A stretch of DNA of 31,876 nt. Source: a virus. Position 1 is the stretch's first letter; every line of letters starts with the position of its first letter. The translations under genes were made by a program, and so were the position numbers. Shown one piece after another: positions 22,207 through 28,633 of the stretch. Below the pieces are notes generated by a model. It saw nothing but the letters and a program-made list of their open reading frames with translations, did no database searches and had not been told where the DNA came from. The stretch spans positions 1 through 31,876 of IMG/VR virus record IMGVR_UViG_3300042563_000557; one strand, 5' to 3'.

Positions 22207-22836
22207 ATGGCAATCACAGCAAAAAAAAGCGAAACATTTGAAAGAGAATTAATCGAAGCGGGAAATTATGTCGCCCGTTGTTATAGAATGGTAGAAATCG
22301 GGACATGTGACGAAGAATTTTTGGGAGTAAAAAAGCAAATGCACAAAGTCCGTATCGGTTGGGAACTACCAACAGAATTAAAAATATTTAACCCTGAAAA
22401 GGGAGAACAACCGTGCGTTATTGACAAAGAATATACTTTGAGTTTGGCCGACAAAGCAAATTTAAGAAAAGATTTACAAAGTTGGCGAGGTAAAGCGTTC
22501 ACGGACGAAGAAGCCGAAGCGTTCGACATTACAAAACTTTTAGGCGTTTCCTGCATGCTTAATATTATACACGTTCAGGGCAAAAAAGACCCGACAAAAA
22601 CCTATCAGGCAATCGGGAGCGTTTCGCCAATGCCAAAGGGGTTACTTTGCCCGCCACAGGTTAATGAAACATTTGTCTTTGACTTTGAAAACTTCGACGA
22701 AATTAAATTTAACACTTTGCCCGACTTTTTAAAAGAGCAAATCGCAAAAACGCCCGAGTATAAAGAAGCAATTTCACAAACCGTTGAAGCGTCGCCGTTT
22801 TTAGAAAATAACGAAGACGAGCAACATTTTATCTAA
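22207..22836 (+). CDS. Probable single-stranded DNA-binding protein (DUF669-like)
   Basis: A 209-residue protein with strand-rich core: IEAGNYVARCYRMVEIGT (about 16-33), HKVRIGWELP, and DITKLLGVSCMLNIIHVQG near 107-125. This resembles phage OB-fold proteins of the DUF669/gp2.5-like group that accompany recombination and replication genes. The C-terminal tail is acidic and ends in a hydrophobic residue (ENNEDEQHFI), the usual partner-binding tail of SSB proteins. Position just before the replication block agrees. Family assignment tentative; SSB role likely. Confidence 0.58.
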   Translation: MAITAKKSETFERELIEAGNYVARCYRMVEIGTCDEEFLGVKKQMHKVRIGWELPTELKIFNPEKGEQPCVIDKEYTLSLADKANLRKDLQSWRGKAFTDEEAEAFDITKLLGVSCMLNIIHVQGKKDPTKTYQAIGSVSPMPKGLLCPPQVNETFVFDFENFDEIKFNTLPDFLKEQIAKTPEYKEAISQTVEASPFLENNEDEQHFI

Positions 22837-22846
22837 AAAATAGTTT

Positions 22847-22854
22847 TATATTTG
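22847..22854 (+). promoter_or_regulatory. Possible -7 element (TATATTTG) of the structured leader
   Basis: TATATTTG lies 11 bases after the SSB-like stop and just upstream of the structured segment, so a transcript would begin near 22860. No good -33 box is present at the right spacing, so it is either activator-dependent or fortuitous, and the leader may instead be read from upstream. Confidence 0.4.
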
Positions 22855-22867
22855 CAATTGTAATTTA

Positions 22868-22952
22868 GTGAGATTTATTACAAACCGTAAAATATTATAA
22901 AAATCCGATGCAGGACGCCAAATCTCACAATAGGCGAAATGTATCGGATTTT
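22868..22952 (+). ncRNA. Structured leader RNA or small RNA with loop-to-upstream pairing
   Basis: AAAATCCGATGCA (22900-22912) pairs with 22940-22952 as a 13-bp stem with one G-U. Inside it, CGCC (22916-22919) pairs with GGCG (22933-22936). The 13-base apical loop holds AAATCTCAC (22920-22928), perfectly complementary to GTGAGATTT (22868-22876) upstream. This makes either a pseudoknot or two competing folds. T-rich sequence (TTTTACTTTTT) follows the stem, so it could also end transcription. No open frame covers it. It lies between the SSB-like gene and the replication genes. Confidence 0.68.
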
Positions 22953-22972
22953 ACTTTTTAATTAATAGTTTA

Positions 22973-22990
22973 ACGGTATCTTAAAACCGT
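22973..22990 (+). promoter_or_regulatory. Hairpin at the start of the gene at 22997, with alternative upstream partner
   Basis: ACGGT (22973-22977) pairs with ACCGT (22986-22990), 6 bases before the ATG. A second ACCGT at 22884-22888 could pair with the same ACGGT. The surrounding AAACCGT..ATATTAT occurs at both places (22882 and 22984), an imperfect direct repeat. The arrangement would allow a switch that exposes or hides the start. Confidence 0.45.
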
Positions 22991-22996
22991 GATATT

Positions 22997-23203
22997 ATGG
23001 CAAAATTTGAATTAAAATTTTTAGATTTTATTGACAGTAAAGAATTTATTAAGGTTTCGACAGACGTTAATAATTCATTAATTGAAATTTACACAGAAAG
23101 CCAAGAAAATTTTTGTTTTATTTATTTAGATAAATCAACGGCAATAAAATTAGCGAAAACACTTCGTACCGAAATAAATAAAATAACTGAAAATAATATT
23201 TAG
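22997..23203 (+). CDS. Small protein downstream of the structured leader, unknown
   Basis: A 68-residue protein starting MAKFELKFLDFIDSKEFIKV, with strand-rich centre (SLIEIYTESQENFCFIYLD) and a C-terminal helix (STAIKLAKTLRTEINKI). It has the look of a small alpha/beta regulatory or accessory protein; I know no function. It is preceded by the structured segment at 22868-22990 and followed after 2 bases by the replication initiator, so its leader could control the whole replication operon. Confidence 0.65.
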   Translation: MAKFELKFLDFIDSKEFIKVSTDVNNSLIEIYTESQENFCFIYLDKSTAIKLAKTLRTEINKITENNI

Positions 23204-23205
23204 TT

Positions 23206-23880
23206 ATGAACGGTTACGAACTTTCACGGAATTGGTTTGATTGGAGTTTTGAAAACCCCGAAAAAATTAGTCCAAATCACTCGGCACTATATTTTTTTGC
23301 AATTGAACATTGCAACCGTTTAGGTTGGCGCGAAAAATTTGGATTTCCAACAGAAATGGCAAAAGACGCAATAGGTATAAAATCATATAATACATACATC
23401 AAAACTTTAAATGATTTAGTTGAATGGGGTTTTATAAAAATGATTGAAAGAAGTAAAAATCAATATTCATCAAATATAATTGCATTGTCAAATTTTGACA
23501 AAGCACTTGACAAAGCACTTGACAAAGCAATAGTAAAAGCAAGTGAAAAGCAATTGAAAAGCATTGATAGTATAAATAAACCATTAACCAATAAACAGTC
23601 TATTAATTGGATTGGACTTTTAGAACAATTTAATTCTATAACAAATAAGAAATTAAAAGTTGTAGACGAAAAAACAAAAAGACAAGTCGTTGCAAGGTTA
23701 AAAGACGGCTATACAAAAGCGGATTTGGTTTTGGCTATTACGAATTGTTTTAACGACGAATATCACAAAGAAAATCCAAAATATTTAACTTTAGAGTTTA
23801 TAACAAGACCCGACAAAATGCAAAAATATTGTCAAGAAATTAACAATAAAAAGCAACCTAAAAAAATCGATAAATTATGA
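23206..23880 (+). CDS. Replication initiator / replisome organiser (lambda O-like layout)
   Basis: A 224-residue protein. Residues about 1-90 look like a winged-helix domain (NWFDWSFENPEKISPNHSAL, then IKSYNTYIKTLNDLVEWGFI). A linker with repeated DKALDKAL (98-107) leads to a C-terminal domain INWIGLLEQFNSITNKKLKV through LVLAITNCFNDEY and YLTLEFITRPDKMQKY (about 165-210), the conserved phage C-terminal (Phg_2220-type) domain of initiators. It would bind the origin and load the helicase. The DNA coding for the linker holds six phased AAAGCA repeats and may be the origin itself, as in lambda O. The stop overlaps the next ATG by 4 bases. Confidence 0.75.
   Translation: MNGYELSRNWFDWSFENPEKISPNHSALYFFAIEHCNRLGWREKFGFPTEMAKDAIGIKSYNTYIKTLNDLVEWGFIKMIERSKNQYSSNIIALSNFDKALDKALDKAIVKASEKQLKSIDSINKPLTNKQSINWIGLLEQFNSITNKKLKVVDEKTKRQVVARLKDGYTKADLVLAITNCFNDEYHKENPKYLTLEFITRPDKMQKYCQEINNKKQPKKIDKL
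23495..23563 (+). repeat. Iteron-like repeats inside the initiator gene (origin candidate)
   Basis: TTGACAAAGCAC occurs three times in tandem (23495-23506, 23507-23518, and 23519-23530 with last base A). The core AAAGCA continues at 23536, 23547 and 23558. The six cores are spaced 12, 12, 12, 11 and 11 bases, close to one helical turn. An AT-rich stretch follows (about 23564-23610). Initiator-internal iterons next to an AT-rich region are the lambda ori plan. Confidence 0.55.
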
Positions 23881-24380
23881 CAATTGAAAAAGCATTGCAA
23901 CGAATTATTTGGCGAGTTTCCAACGGAGCGCACACACCAAACCAAAACGACGTCGAAGCCGTTACGATAGTCGCGGAATGGATAAACAGACAAAAATCGC
24001 AGGAACTACAACAAAACAGATTGTTTGCTAAAATGTACGTTTACTGTTTTATTCATGAATTGGATTTTTATAAAGATTTGAAATTCGCACAACGAAAATT
24101 GCACGAAATTTTAAAAACGCCTTTAAAGCAATTATACAACGATTTCAAAGACAAATTAAATTTAATCGAATTAAATACTTTAAAAAAGTCGTTAGGTTTT
24201 AGTAATTTGCACCCGCTTTTAATAACGGACGAAGAAATCGTAAAAGAAGCCGATTTAATAAAGGAAAATTCAGAAACTATACAAAAGTACGTTTTCGGTA
24301 TTTGGACGCCTGAAAAGATAACGAACGGCCTTAATAGTCAAATTTCCGAAGCAATAAACCACTACAAAAACTTAAATTAA
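23877..24380 (+). CDS. Replication-operon protein, unknown (helicase-loader candidate)
   Basis: A 167-residue, mostly helical protein (MTIEKALQRIIWRVSNGAHT, then NQNDVEAVTIVAEWINRQK; FAKMYVYCFIHELDFYKDL). No Walker motif is visible. It sits between the initiator (4-base overlap) and the helicase-like ATPase, the position often taken by loaders or bridging proteins, but this is only positional. No family recognised. Confidence 0.6.
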   Translation: MTIEKALQRIIWRVSNGAHTPNQNDVEAVTIVAEWINRQKSQELQQNRLFAKMYVYCFIHELDFYKDLKFAQRKLHEILKTPLKQLYNDFKDKLNLIELNTLKKSLGFSNLHPLLITDEEIVKEADLIKENSETIQKYVFGIWTPEKITNGLNSQISEAINHYKNLN

Positions 24381-24387
24381 TAAAATT

Positions 24388-25272
24388 ATGATTGATTTGC
24401 CAAAAATCGAGTTGAAACAAGAACCGCAGGAGCAGGAATTTAATTTTAAACAAATTCACGATTTGCAATTTGTCGACATCGACGAAGTATTAAAACCGCA
24501 ACCCGTAGCAATTAGTATTGGTGCAAGTCAATACAAAGGCCAAAGTTACCCGATACCGTTCGGAAGTTACGGGGATTTTAGTTGTATTGTCGGAGCGTCA
24601 AAGTCAAAGAAAACATTTTTAAAATCTTTGATAACGGCCTGTTATATTGGCGGAAATTCCAACGTATATTCAACAGAAATAAAAGGCCACAACGTCGGCA
24701 AAAAATGGGTCATTGATATTGTCACGGAACAAAGCCAATATCACGCCCAACGCGTTTTTCGCAGGGTTGCCGAAATGGTCGGAGCAAACCCAACAAATTA
24801 CGTTCCGTTTTCTTTGCGTACATTGTCGGCAAATGAACGTTTTAAATTCATTGATTGGATTTTCAACGAAAGCAAATATAAGGGCAATATCGGTTTGTTA
24901 ATTATTGACGGGGTTGCCGATTTGGTTAACGACGTTAATAATTTGGAGCAATCCAACGAAGTTTCGCAAAAATTGCTAGAATGGAGCGGGAACGAAAATT
25001 GCCACATAATAACAGTTTTGCACCGAAATTTTGGAAGTAACAAGCCGACGGGACATTTAGGGTCAGCAGTTTTAAAAAAAGCCGAAACGACGGTGTTTGT
25101 AGAAAAAGAAGACGACGCCGTTTTGGTTACGTCGGAATATAGCAGAAACCAACCGTTTGAAAATTTCGCCTTTACAGTTGACGAAAATTGGTTGCCTTGC
25201 GTAATTAACGAAGCGGTTACAAAACAGGAAATTGAAAAAATATTTAACAATAAAAACAAACCAAACTTTTAA
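24388..25272 (+). CDS. RecA-fold ATPase, probable replicative helicase (RepA/AAA_25-like)
   Basis: A 294-residue ATPase. Walker A is GASKSKKT (69-76), with flanking GDFSCIV; Walker B is GLLIIDGVADLV (169-180). Further core features are HIITVLHRNFGS (about 206-217), which suits the sensor strand, and GHLGSAVLKKAETTVFV (222-238). These match single-domain hexameric RepA-like helicases or AAA_25 ATPases in phage replication operons. There is no DnaB N-terminal domain, so it probably unwinds with the help of the initiator at the origin just upstream. Confidence 0.75.
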   Translation: MIDLPKIELKQEPQEQEFNFKQIHDLQFVDIDEVLKPQPVAISIGASQYKGQSYPIPFGSYGDFSCIVGASKSKKTFLKSLITACYIGGNSNVYSTEIKGHNVGKKWVIDIVTEQSQYHAQRVFRRVAEMVGANPTNYVPFSLRTLSANERFKFIDWIFNESKYKGNIGLLIIDGVADLVNDVNNLEQSNEVSQKLLEWSGNENCHIITVLHRNFGSNKPTGHLGSAVLKKAETTVFVEKEDDAVLVTSEYSRNQPFENFAFTVDENWLPCVINEAVTKQEIEKIFNNKNKPNF

Positions 25273-25283
25273 AAATAAAAATT

Positions 25284-25658
25284 ATGAAATCAAACAAAAT
25301 CGACGCGTTAAATTATCAATTGACATCAGGAAAAGCAACAAACGACCGCGCAAAAATATTGTTGGAAATATCAAAAAGACCGCTAACAATTGAAAACCTT
25401 GTTTTAATGGGTTGGAAAATACAAACCGCGTCGGCGCGTTGTTCGGAATTAGAAGACTTGGGAATGATTAAAAAAATGTATAACCCGTCTAATTCGTTTT
25501 CGTGGTTTAAGTTTGTAAGCGACCCACAGGAGCGCGAAGACTTGCGAAAACAAATTGCCAATAATAAAAAAGCCAAATATTTTGCCAAAGGCTTGGAAAT
25601 GGGTTATTTTGAATTAAACGAAAACGGTTTAATTATAAATTATAAATTTACTTTGTAA
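25284..25658 (+). CDS. Winged-helix protein
   Basis: A 124-residue basic protein. LLEISKRPLTIENLVLMGWK (about 27-46) and TASARCSELEDLGMIKKM (48-65) form a winged-helix-like pattern in which the second helix and wing would contact DNA. The C-terminal part has basic helices (EREDLRKQIANNKKAKYFAK). It lies between helicase and NinB; the role may be in recombination or transcription control. The stop overlaps the NinB ATG by one base. Confidence 0.55.
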   Translation: MKSNKIDALNYQLTSGKATNDRAKILLEISKRPLTIENLVLMGWKIQTASARCSELEDLGMIKKMYNPSNSFSWFKFVSDPQEREDLRKQIANNKKAKYFAKGLEMGYFELNENGLIINYKFTL

Positions 25659-26098
25659 TGCAAAAAATTACAATCAGGTCAAACGTAAACGGCGGGAATT
25701 TAAAAAGAAACCGAAATTTAATAATAGACGCAATAAAAACTTTTGAGGGCAACGACGTTTTAATCACTTTTGAAAAGCCAAAAAAGAAACGTTCAAACCC
25801 GCAAAACGCGTTTTATTATGGCGTAGTTATTCCAATTGTACAAAATTGTTTGCGTGACGCGGGGCATGTAATGACAAACGAAAGCACGCACGATTTAATA
25901 AAATTGAAATTTTTAAAAGAAATAATTTTGGCAAACGAAGACACGGGCGAAGTTATCGAACGCGTAAAGTCAACGACGGAACTTTCAACGTCTCAATTTA
26001 TGGATTTTGTCGCAGAAATTCGACAATTTACAAACGATTATTTCGGCGTCGATATTCCCGAACCAAGCCAAGAAATAACATTGGATTTTGGGAATTAA
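25658..26098 (+). CDS. ninB: NinB-like recombination protein
   Basis: A 146-residue protein with the NinB (Orf family) pattern: KKKRSNPQNAFYYGVVIPIV (about 42-61), a middle LIKLKFLKEIILA, and STSQFMDFVAEIRQFTNDYF (109-128) followed by GVDIPEPSQ. Lambda Orf/NinB is a recombination mediator that helps recombinases act on SSB-coated DNA. Its neighbour NinG and the SSB-like gene upstream agree with a lambda-like recombination module. Confidence 0.82.
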   Translation: MQKITIRSNVNGGNLKRNRNLIIDAIKTFEGNDVLITFEKPKKKRSNPQNAFYYGVVIPIVQNCLRDAGHVMTNESTHDLIKLKFLKEIILANEDTGEVIERVKSTTELSTSQFMDFVAEIRQFTNDYFGVDIPEPSQEITLDFGN

Positions 26099-26119
26099 AA
26101 AAAAATAACTAAAAATAAA

Positions 26120-26665
26120 ATGGAAAATAAAATAAAACCCCGAAGGTGCAAAATTTGCCAAATCGTATTCACGCCCGCAAGACAATTGCAGGGCGTTTGC
26201 GGTTACGATTGCGCCAAAGCATACGCGAACAAATTAAAAGAAAACAAAGCACGTCAGGAAAAGAAAATCTTAAAAGAAAAGCTAAAAACTTTGTCCGAGT
26301 ATGAAGCCGAAGCGAAAAAATCATTTCAAAGATTTATTCGTTTTAGAGACAAAGAATTGCCGTGCATAAGTTGCGGAAATGTAAACCCAACAGATTGGGC
26401 GGGCGGTCATTTTTATAGCGCGGGAATGTATAGCGGTTTTATTTTTGACGAAAGAAATTGCCACAAACAATGCAATACGCATTGCAATAAACATTTAAGC
26501 GGTAATTTATTAGAATATCGAAAAGGATTGATTAAACGATACGGAAACGATTTTGTTAACGAATTGGACGCTATTTCAGATAGCAAAAGAGATTATAAAT
26601 ATACAAAAGCCGAATTAATCGCAAAAAAATTAAAATACGATATTTTAATAAAAGAAATGAAATGA
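26120..26665 (+). CDS. ninG: NinG/Rap-like recombination endonuclease
   Basis: A 181-residue protein with an N-terminal zinc site (CKIC at 10-13, Cys27, Cys31), a basic coiled helix (ENKARQEKKILKEKLKTL), and a nuclease-like part: CISCG (82-86), WAGGHFYSAGMYSGFIFDER (93-112) and CHKQCNTHCNKHLSGN (114-129). This is the NinG (Rap) pattern, a Holliday-junction and branched-DNA endonuclease in lambda. It may resolve replication intermediates before packaging. It overlaps the next ATG by 4 bases. Confidence 0.85.
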   Translation: MENKIKPRRCKICQIVFTPARQLQGVCGYDCAKAYANKLKENKARQEKKILKEKLKTLSEYEAEAKKSFQRFIRFRDKELPCISCGNVNPTDWAGGHFYSAGMYSGFIFDERNCHKQCNTHCNKHLSGNLLEYRKGLIKRYGNDFVNELDAISDSKRDYKYTKAELIAKKLKYDILIKEMK

Positions 26666-26892
26666 ACAATAAAAATAAATTGCGGGCGGGTTCGCGTTGG
26701 CACGGTACAAAACAAGTTCCCGAACACGTCCAAATAAAAAAAGACAAACACGGGCGCGAATGTTATTTGACGGGTACTTTTTTGCAAAATGGGGTTTGGT
26801 ATCACGAAATAAAATACATCGATAACGACGAAATATTTACGGGTCGTTACGACATTTTAAACCCGTTCTTTGAAATTAAATTTATAAAATAA
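26662..26892 (+). CDS. Small protein after NinG, unknown
   Basis: A 76-residue basic protein starting MNNKNKLRAGSRWHGTKQVP. It is strand-rich (YLTGTFLQNGVWYHEIKYID) and has several Trp/Tyr/His, resembling small SH3-like or zinc-free phage accessory folds. The 4-base overlap with NinG suggests co-translation. No family recognised. It is the last gene before promoter P2. Confidence 0.6.
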   Translation: MNNKNKLRAGSRWHGTKQVPEHVQIKKDKHGRECYLTGTFLQNGVWYHEIKYIDNDEIFTGRYDILNPFFEIKFIK

Positions 26893-26913
26893 ATAAAAAT
26901 ATTATTGTTTTTG

Positions 26914-26944
26914 TTTGTGTAATTAAAATGTATTTATATCTTTG
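26914..26944 (+). promoter_or_regulatory. Early promoter P2
   Basis: TTTG (26914-26917), 19 bases, TATCTTTG (26937-26944) is an exact match to the Bacteroidetes consensus. It shares an 18-mer with promoter P1 (26937-26954 and 20412-20429), with GTAATTAAA at the same offset. It starts the block of small genes from 26976. Confidence 0.87.
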
Positions 26945-26975
26945 ACCCAACAAATAACAAAAAAATACAAAAATT

Positions 26976-27425
26976 ATGAAAAATCACATCAAAGGAATAA
27001 TGGAAAATGCAAAAAGAATTTACGAATATGATAACCGTAATTTTCAAACAAAAGCGATAAATAGTTGTATTGATAACGGAATGGTTACAATCACAATTGC
27101 AGACAAAGACAGGTTAAGCACCAACGCAAAGATTTTAAACAAAGACGGGAGTTTATTTGGTTTTAATTTAAGAGTTGACGCGTTCGGATTTACAAGTCGC
27201 GTTCGGGTTCATCATTATATTGCGCCAAACGATATTTTGTTAACAATTGGCAATTTGTTAAATAAACAAAACATTAAAGAAAAAATAGGCGCAACTTATT
27301 TAGAGAATTGCGATTGTTCCCGTTGTCACGGTAAAGGAATTATTCCGCAATTTCACTATTATTGCTCGGGAATTTGTTTCGATTGTTACGGGTCAGGAAA
27401 AAAAGTTGTAAAAAAATCAATATAA
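26976..27425 (+). CDS. DnaJ-type zinc-motif protein
   Basis: A 149-residue protein. The first 105 residues are strand-rich and unfamiliar. The C-terminal part carries CDCSRCHGKG (112-121) and CFDCYGSGKKV (134-144), two CxxCxGxG-like halves as in the DnaJ/TRASH zinc centre. Such isolated modules bind zinc and often contact nucleic acid or unfolded protein. It is the first gene after P2 and is followed by the second interleaved-stem element. Confidence 0.62.
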   Translation: MKNHIKGIMENAKRIYEYDNRNFQTKAINSCIDNGMVTITIADKDRLSTNAKILNKDGSLFGFNLRVDAFGFTSRVRVHHYIAPNDILLTIGNLLNKQNIKEKIGATYLENCDCSRCHGKGIIPQFHYYCSGICFDCYGSGKKVVKKSI

Positions 27426-27430
27426 TAAAA

Positions 27431-27455
27431 ACGGGGGCGCGTCCGTTCAACGCGC
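27431..27455 (+). ncRNA. Interleaved-stem (pseudoknot-like) element, copy 2
   Basis: ACGG (27431-27434) with CCGT (27443-27446), and GCGCG (27437-27441) with CGCGC (27451-27455), alternate as in copy 1 with identical spacing. Relative to copy 1, A-T is replaced by G-C in the first stem, a compensatory change. Followed by ATTAACCTAAAA and the ATG at 27478. Confidence 0.62.
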
Positions 27456-27477
27456 ATTAACCTAAAAAATTAAAATT

Positions 27478-27684
27478 ATGAAAGTATCGGATTTAAAAAA
27501 AGGGTCAATTATTGAAATACGAATGAATTTATCGCCTGAAAAAATGGACGTACCCGTAAAAGTAGAAATAGAACGGGCAACCGATAAATTTTTGTGGTTT
27601 AAATATAATTGTTTACAAAGAATGGGTCGGAATACTTTTCAAAATTGTATCGACCATTTTAATTGCAAAATAATATCGATTTAA
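27478..27684 (+). CDS. Small early protein, unknown
   Basis: A 68-residue protein: MKVSDLKKGSIIEIRMNLSP, then strand FLWFKYNCLQRMG and a Cys/His-containing C-terminus (FQNCIDHFNCKI). The beta-rich N-terminus recalls small SH3-like folds. It is bracketed by interleaved-stem elements 2 and 3. No family recognised. Confidence 0.6.
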   Translation: MKVSDLKKGSIIEIRMNLSPEKMDVPVKVEIERATDKFLWFKYNCLQRMGRNTFQNCIDHFNCKIISI

Positions 27685-27690
27685 AAATAA

Positions 27691-27714
27691 ACGGAGCGCG
27701 TCCGTTCAAAGCGC
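27691..27714 (+). ncRNA. Interleaved-stem (pseudoknot-like) element, copy 3
   Basis: ACGGA (27691-27695) pairs with TCCGT (27701-27705), and GCGC (27696-27699) with GCGC (27711-27714). The order of arms is again A-B-A'-B'. One base is missing between the first arms and the second stem is 4 bp, so this copy is slightly diverged. It precedes the winged-helix gene at 27746. Confidence 0.55.
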
Positions 27715-27745
27715 ATTTATTAACTAACTTAAAAAAATCAAAAAA

Positions 27746-28099
27746 ATGAACAGTTTAAAAAAAATCGAAAAGTACGAAAAGGCGTTGGAAATTATTTTAT
27801 TTTGCGTAGAAGTTAACCCAAAGGTTAATTTGACCCAATTACGCAGGGAATTAAAAATAAATAAAAACTTCATTTCGGCATTATCAAAATTAAAGATTAT
27901 TGAAAACAACGGAAATCGTGGCGCGTCAAATTACACGTTATTAAGAAAACAAACGCCCGAAATGACAATGGAAGTTTTAAACTTTGCAAATAAATTGTCG
28001 TTAAACGTAAAAGAAACAATTATCGAAAAACATTTCGGAATTATTCAAATACAAAAAAAATCATTTTTACAAAAATTTGTCGACATTTTTAAATTTTAA
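27746..28099 (+). CDS. Winged-helix-type protein, possible regulator
   Basis: A 117-residue basic protein. NLTQLRRELKINKNFISALS and LKIIENNGNRGASNYTLL (about 28-66) look like helix-turn-helix plus wing. The C-terminal half is helical and basic. It lies in the P2 block and may regulate early or late transcription. The start lacks the standard TTATG context (AAAAAAATG instead). Confidence 0.5.
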   Translation: MNSLKKIEKYEKALEIILFCVEVNPKVNLTQLRRELKINKNFISALSKLKIIENNGNRGASNYTLLRKQTPEMTMEVLNFANKLSLNVKETIIEKHFGIIQIQKKSFLQKFVDIFKF

Positions 28100-28102
28100 T
28101 AA

Positions 28103-28321
28103 ATGGGGTTATTTAAAGAACTATTTTACAAGTCACGCAGGACGCAAAACGAACTTTCAAAGGTTTTGAATTATACACCCGCAAATTTGTCAATTCTGAA
28201 ACGAAAACAACCGCCCTACTTTGTTAAATTAGAAAAGGCAATGTTGACCCTCGGGATTGAAAATTTAGAAGCGCACGAGGGAAATTTAACAATCACAATA
28301 AAATTAAAATGCAAAGAATAA
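28103..28321 (+). CDS. Cro/C1-type helix-turn-helix-like protein
   Basis: A 72-residue protein with RRTQNELSKVLNYTPANLSI (about 12-31), a helix-turn-helix pattern, then LKRKQPPYFVKLEKAMLTLG. The sequence recalls small Cro-like or XRE proteins in which the recognition helix is followed by a non-specific contact helix. It overlaps the next gene by 13 bases. It is the best candidate for a transcription switch of this phage, though no operator was identified. Confidence 0.52.
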   Translation: MGLFKELFYKSRRTQNELSKVLNYTPANLSILKRKQPPYFVKLEKAMLTLGIENLEAHEGNLTITIKLKCKE

Positions 28322-28629
28322 AAAAGTTAATCGAAAACAAAATACCCTTTGCGGTAATGAACTATAAAAAGACGCCCGCAGGATTGCCCCGCAATGCGTT
28401 TGAATTAATTGTAATAAACCCACAGGACGGCGAATTAAATATTTTTGAACTTGACCCGCTAGACATCAAAATCTTAAAAGGTCGAAAACATCAAAAAGAA
28501 ATCATTATCAAAAACAAAACCGACGACGGGCAAGTTTACGAGTTCATGAATTTTAAACAGGTTTACGACGACGCAATGAAAGAATTTCAACAGTTATTGC
28601 AGGAACACAACAAAGCGCAACAAAATTAA
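28309..28629 (+). CDS. Early protein, unknown
   Basis: A 106-residue protein starting MQRIKKLIENKIPFAVMNYK, mixed alpha/beta in its first 70 residues (FELIVINPQDGELNIFELDP) and helical at the end (FKQVYDDAMKEFQQLLQEH). Begins within the HTH gene's last 13 bases. No family recognised. Confidence 0.62.
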   Translation: MQRIKKLIENKIPFAVMNYKKTPAGLPRNAFELIVINPQDGELNIFELDPLDIKILKGRKHQKEIIIKNKTDDGQVYEFMNFKQVYDDAMKEFQQLLQEHNKAQQN

Positions 28630-28633
28630 GATT

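Noticed and set aside
22900-22960. Simple intrinsic terminator after the SSB-like gene
   Set aside because: The stem is interrupted and has a 13-base structured loop that complements an upstream strand, and the T run is broken by AC. A plain terminator does not explain these features, though termination may be part of its action.
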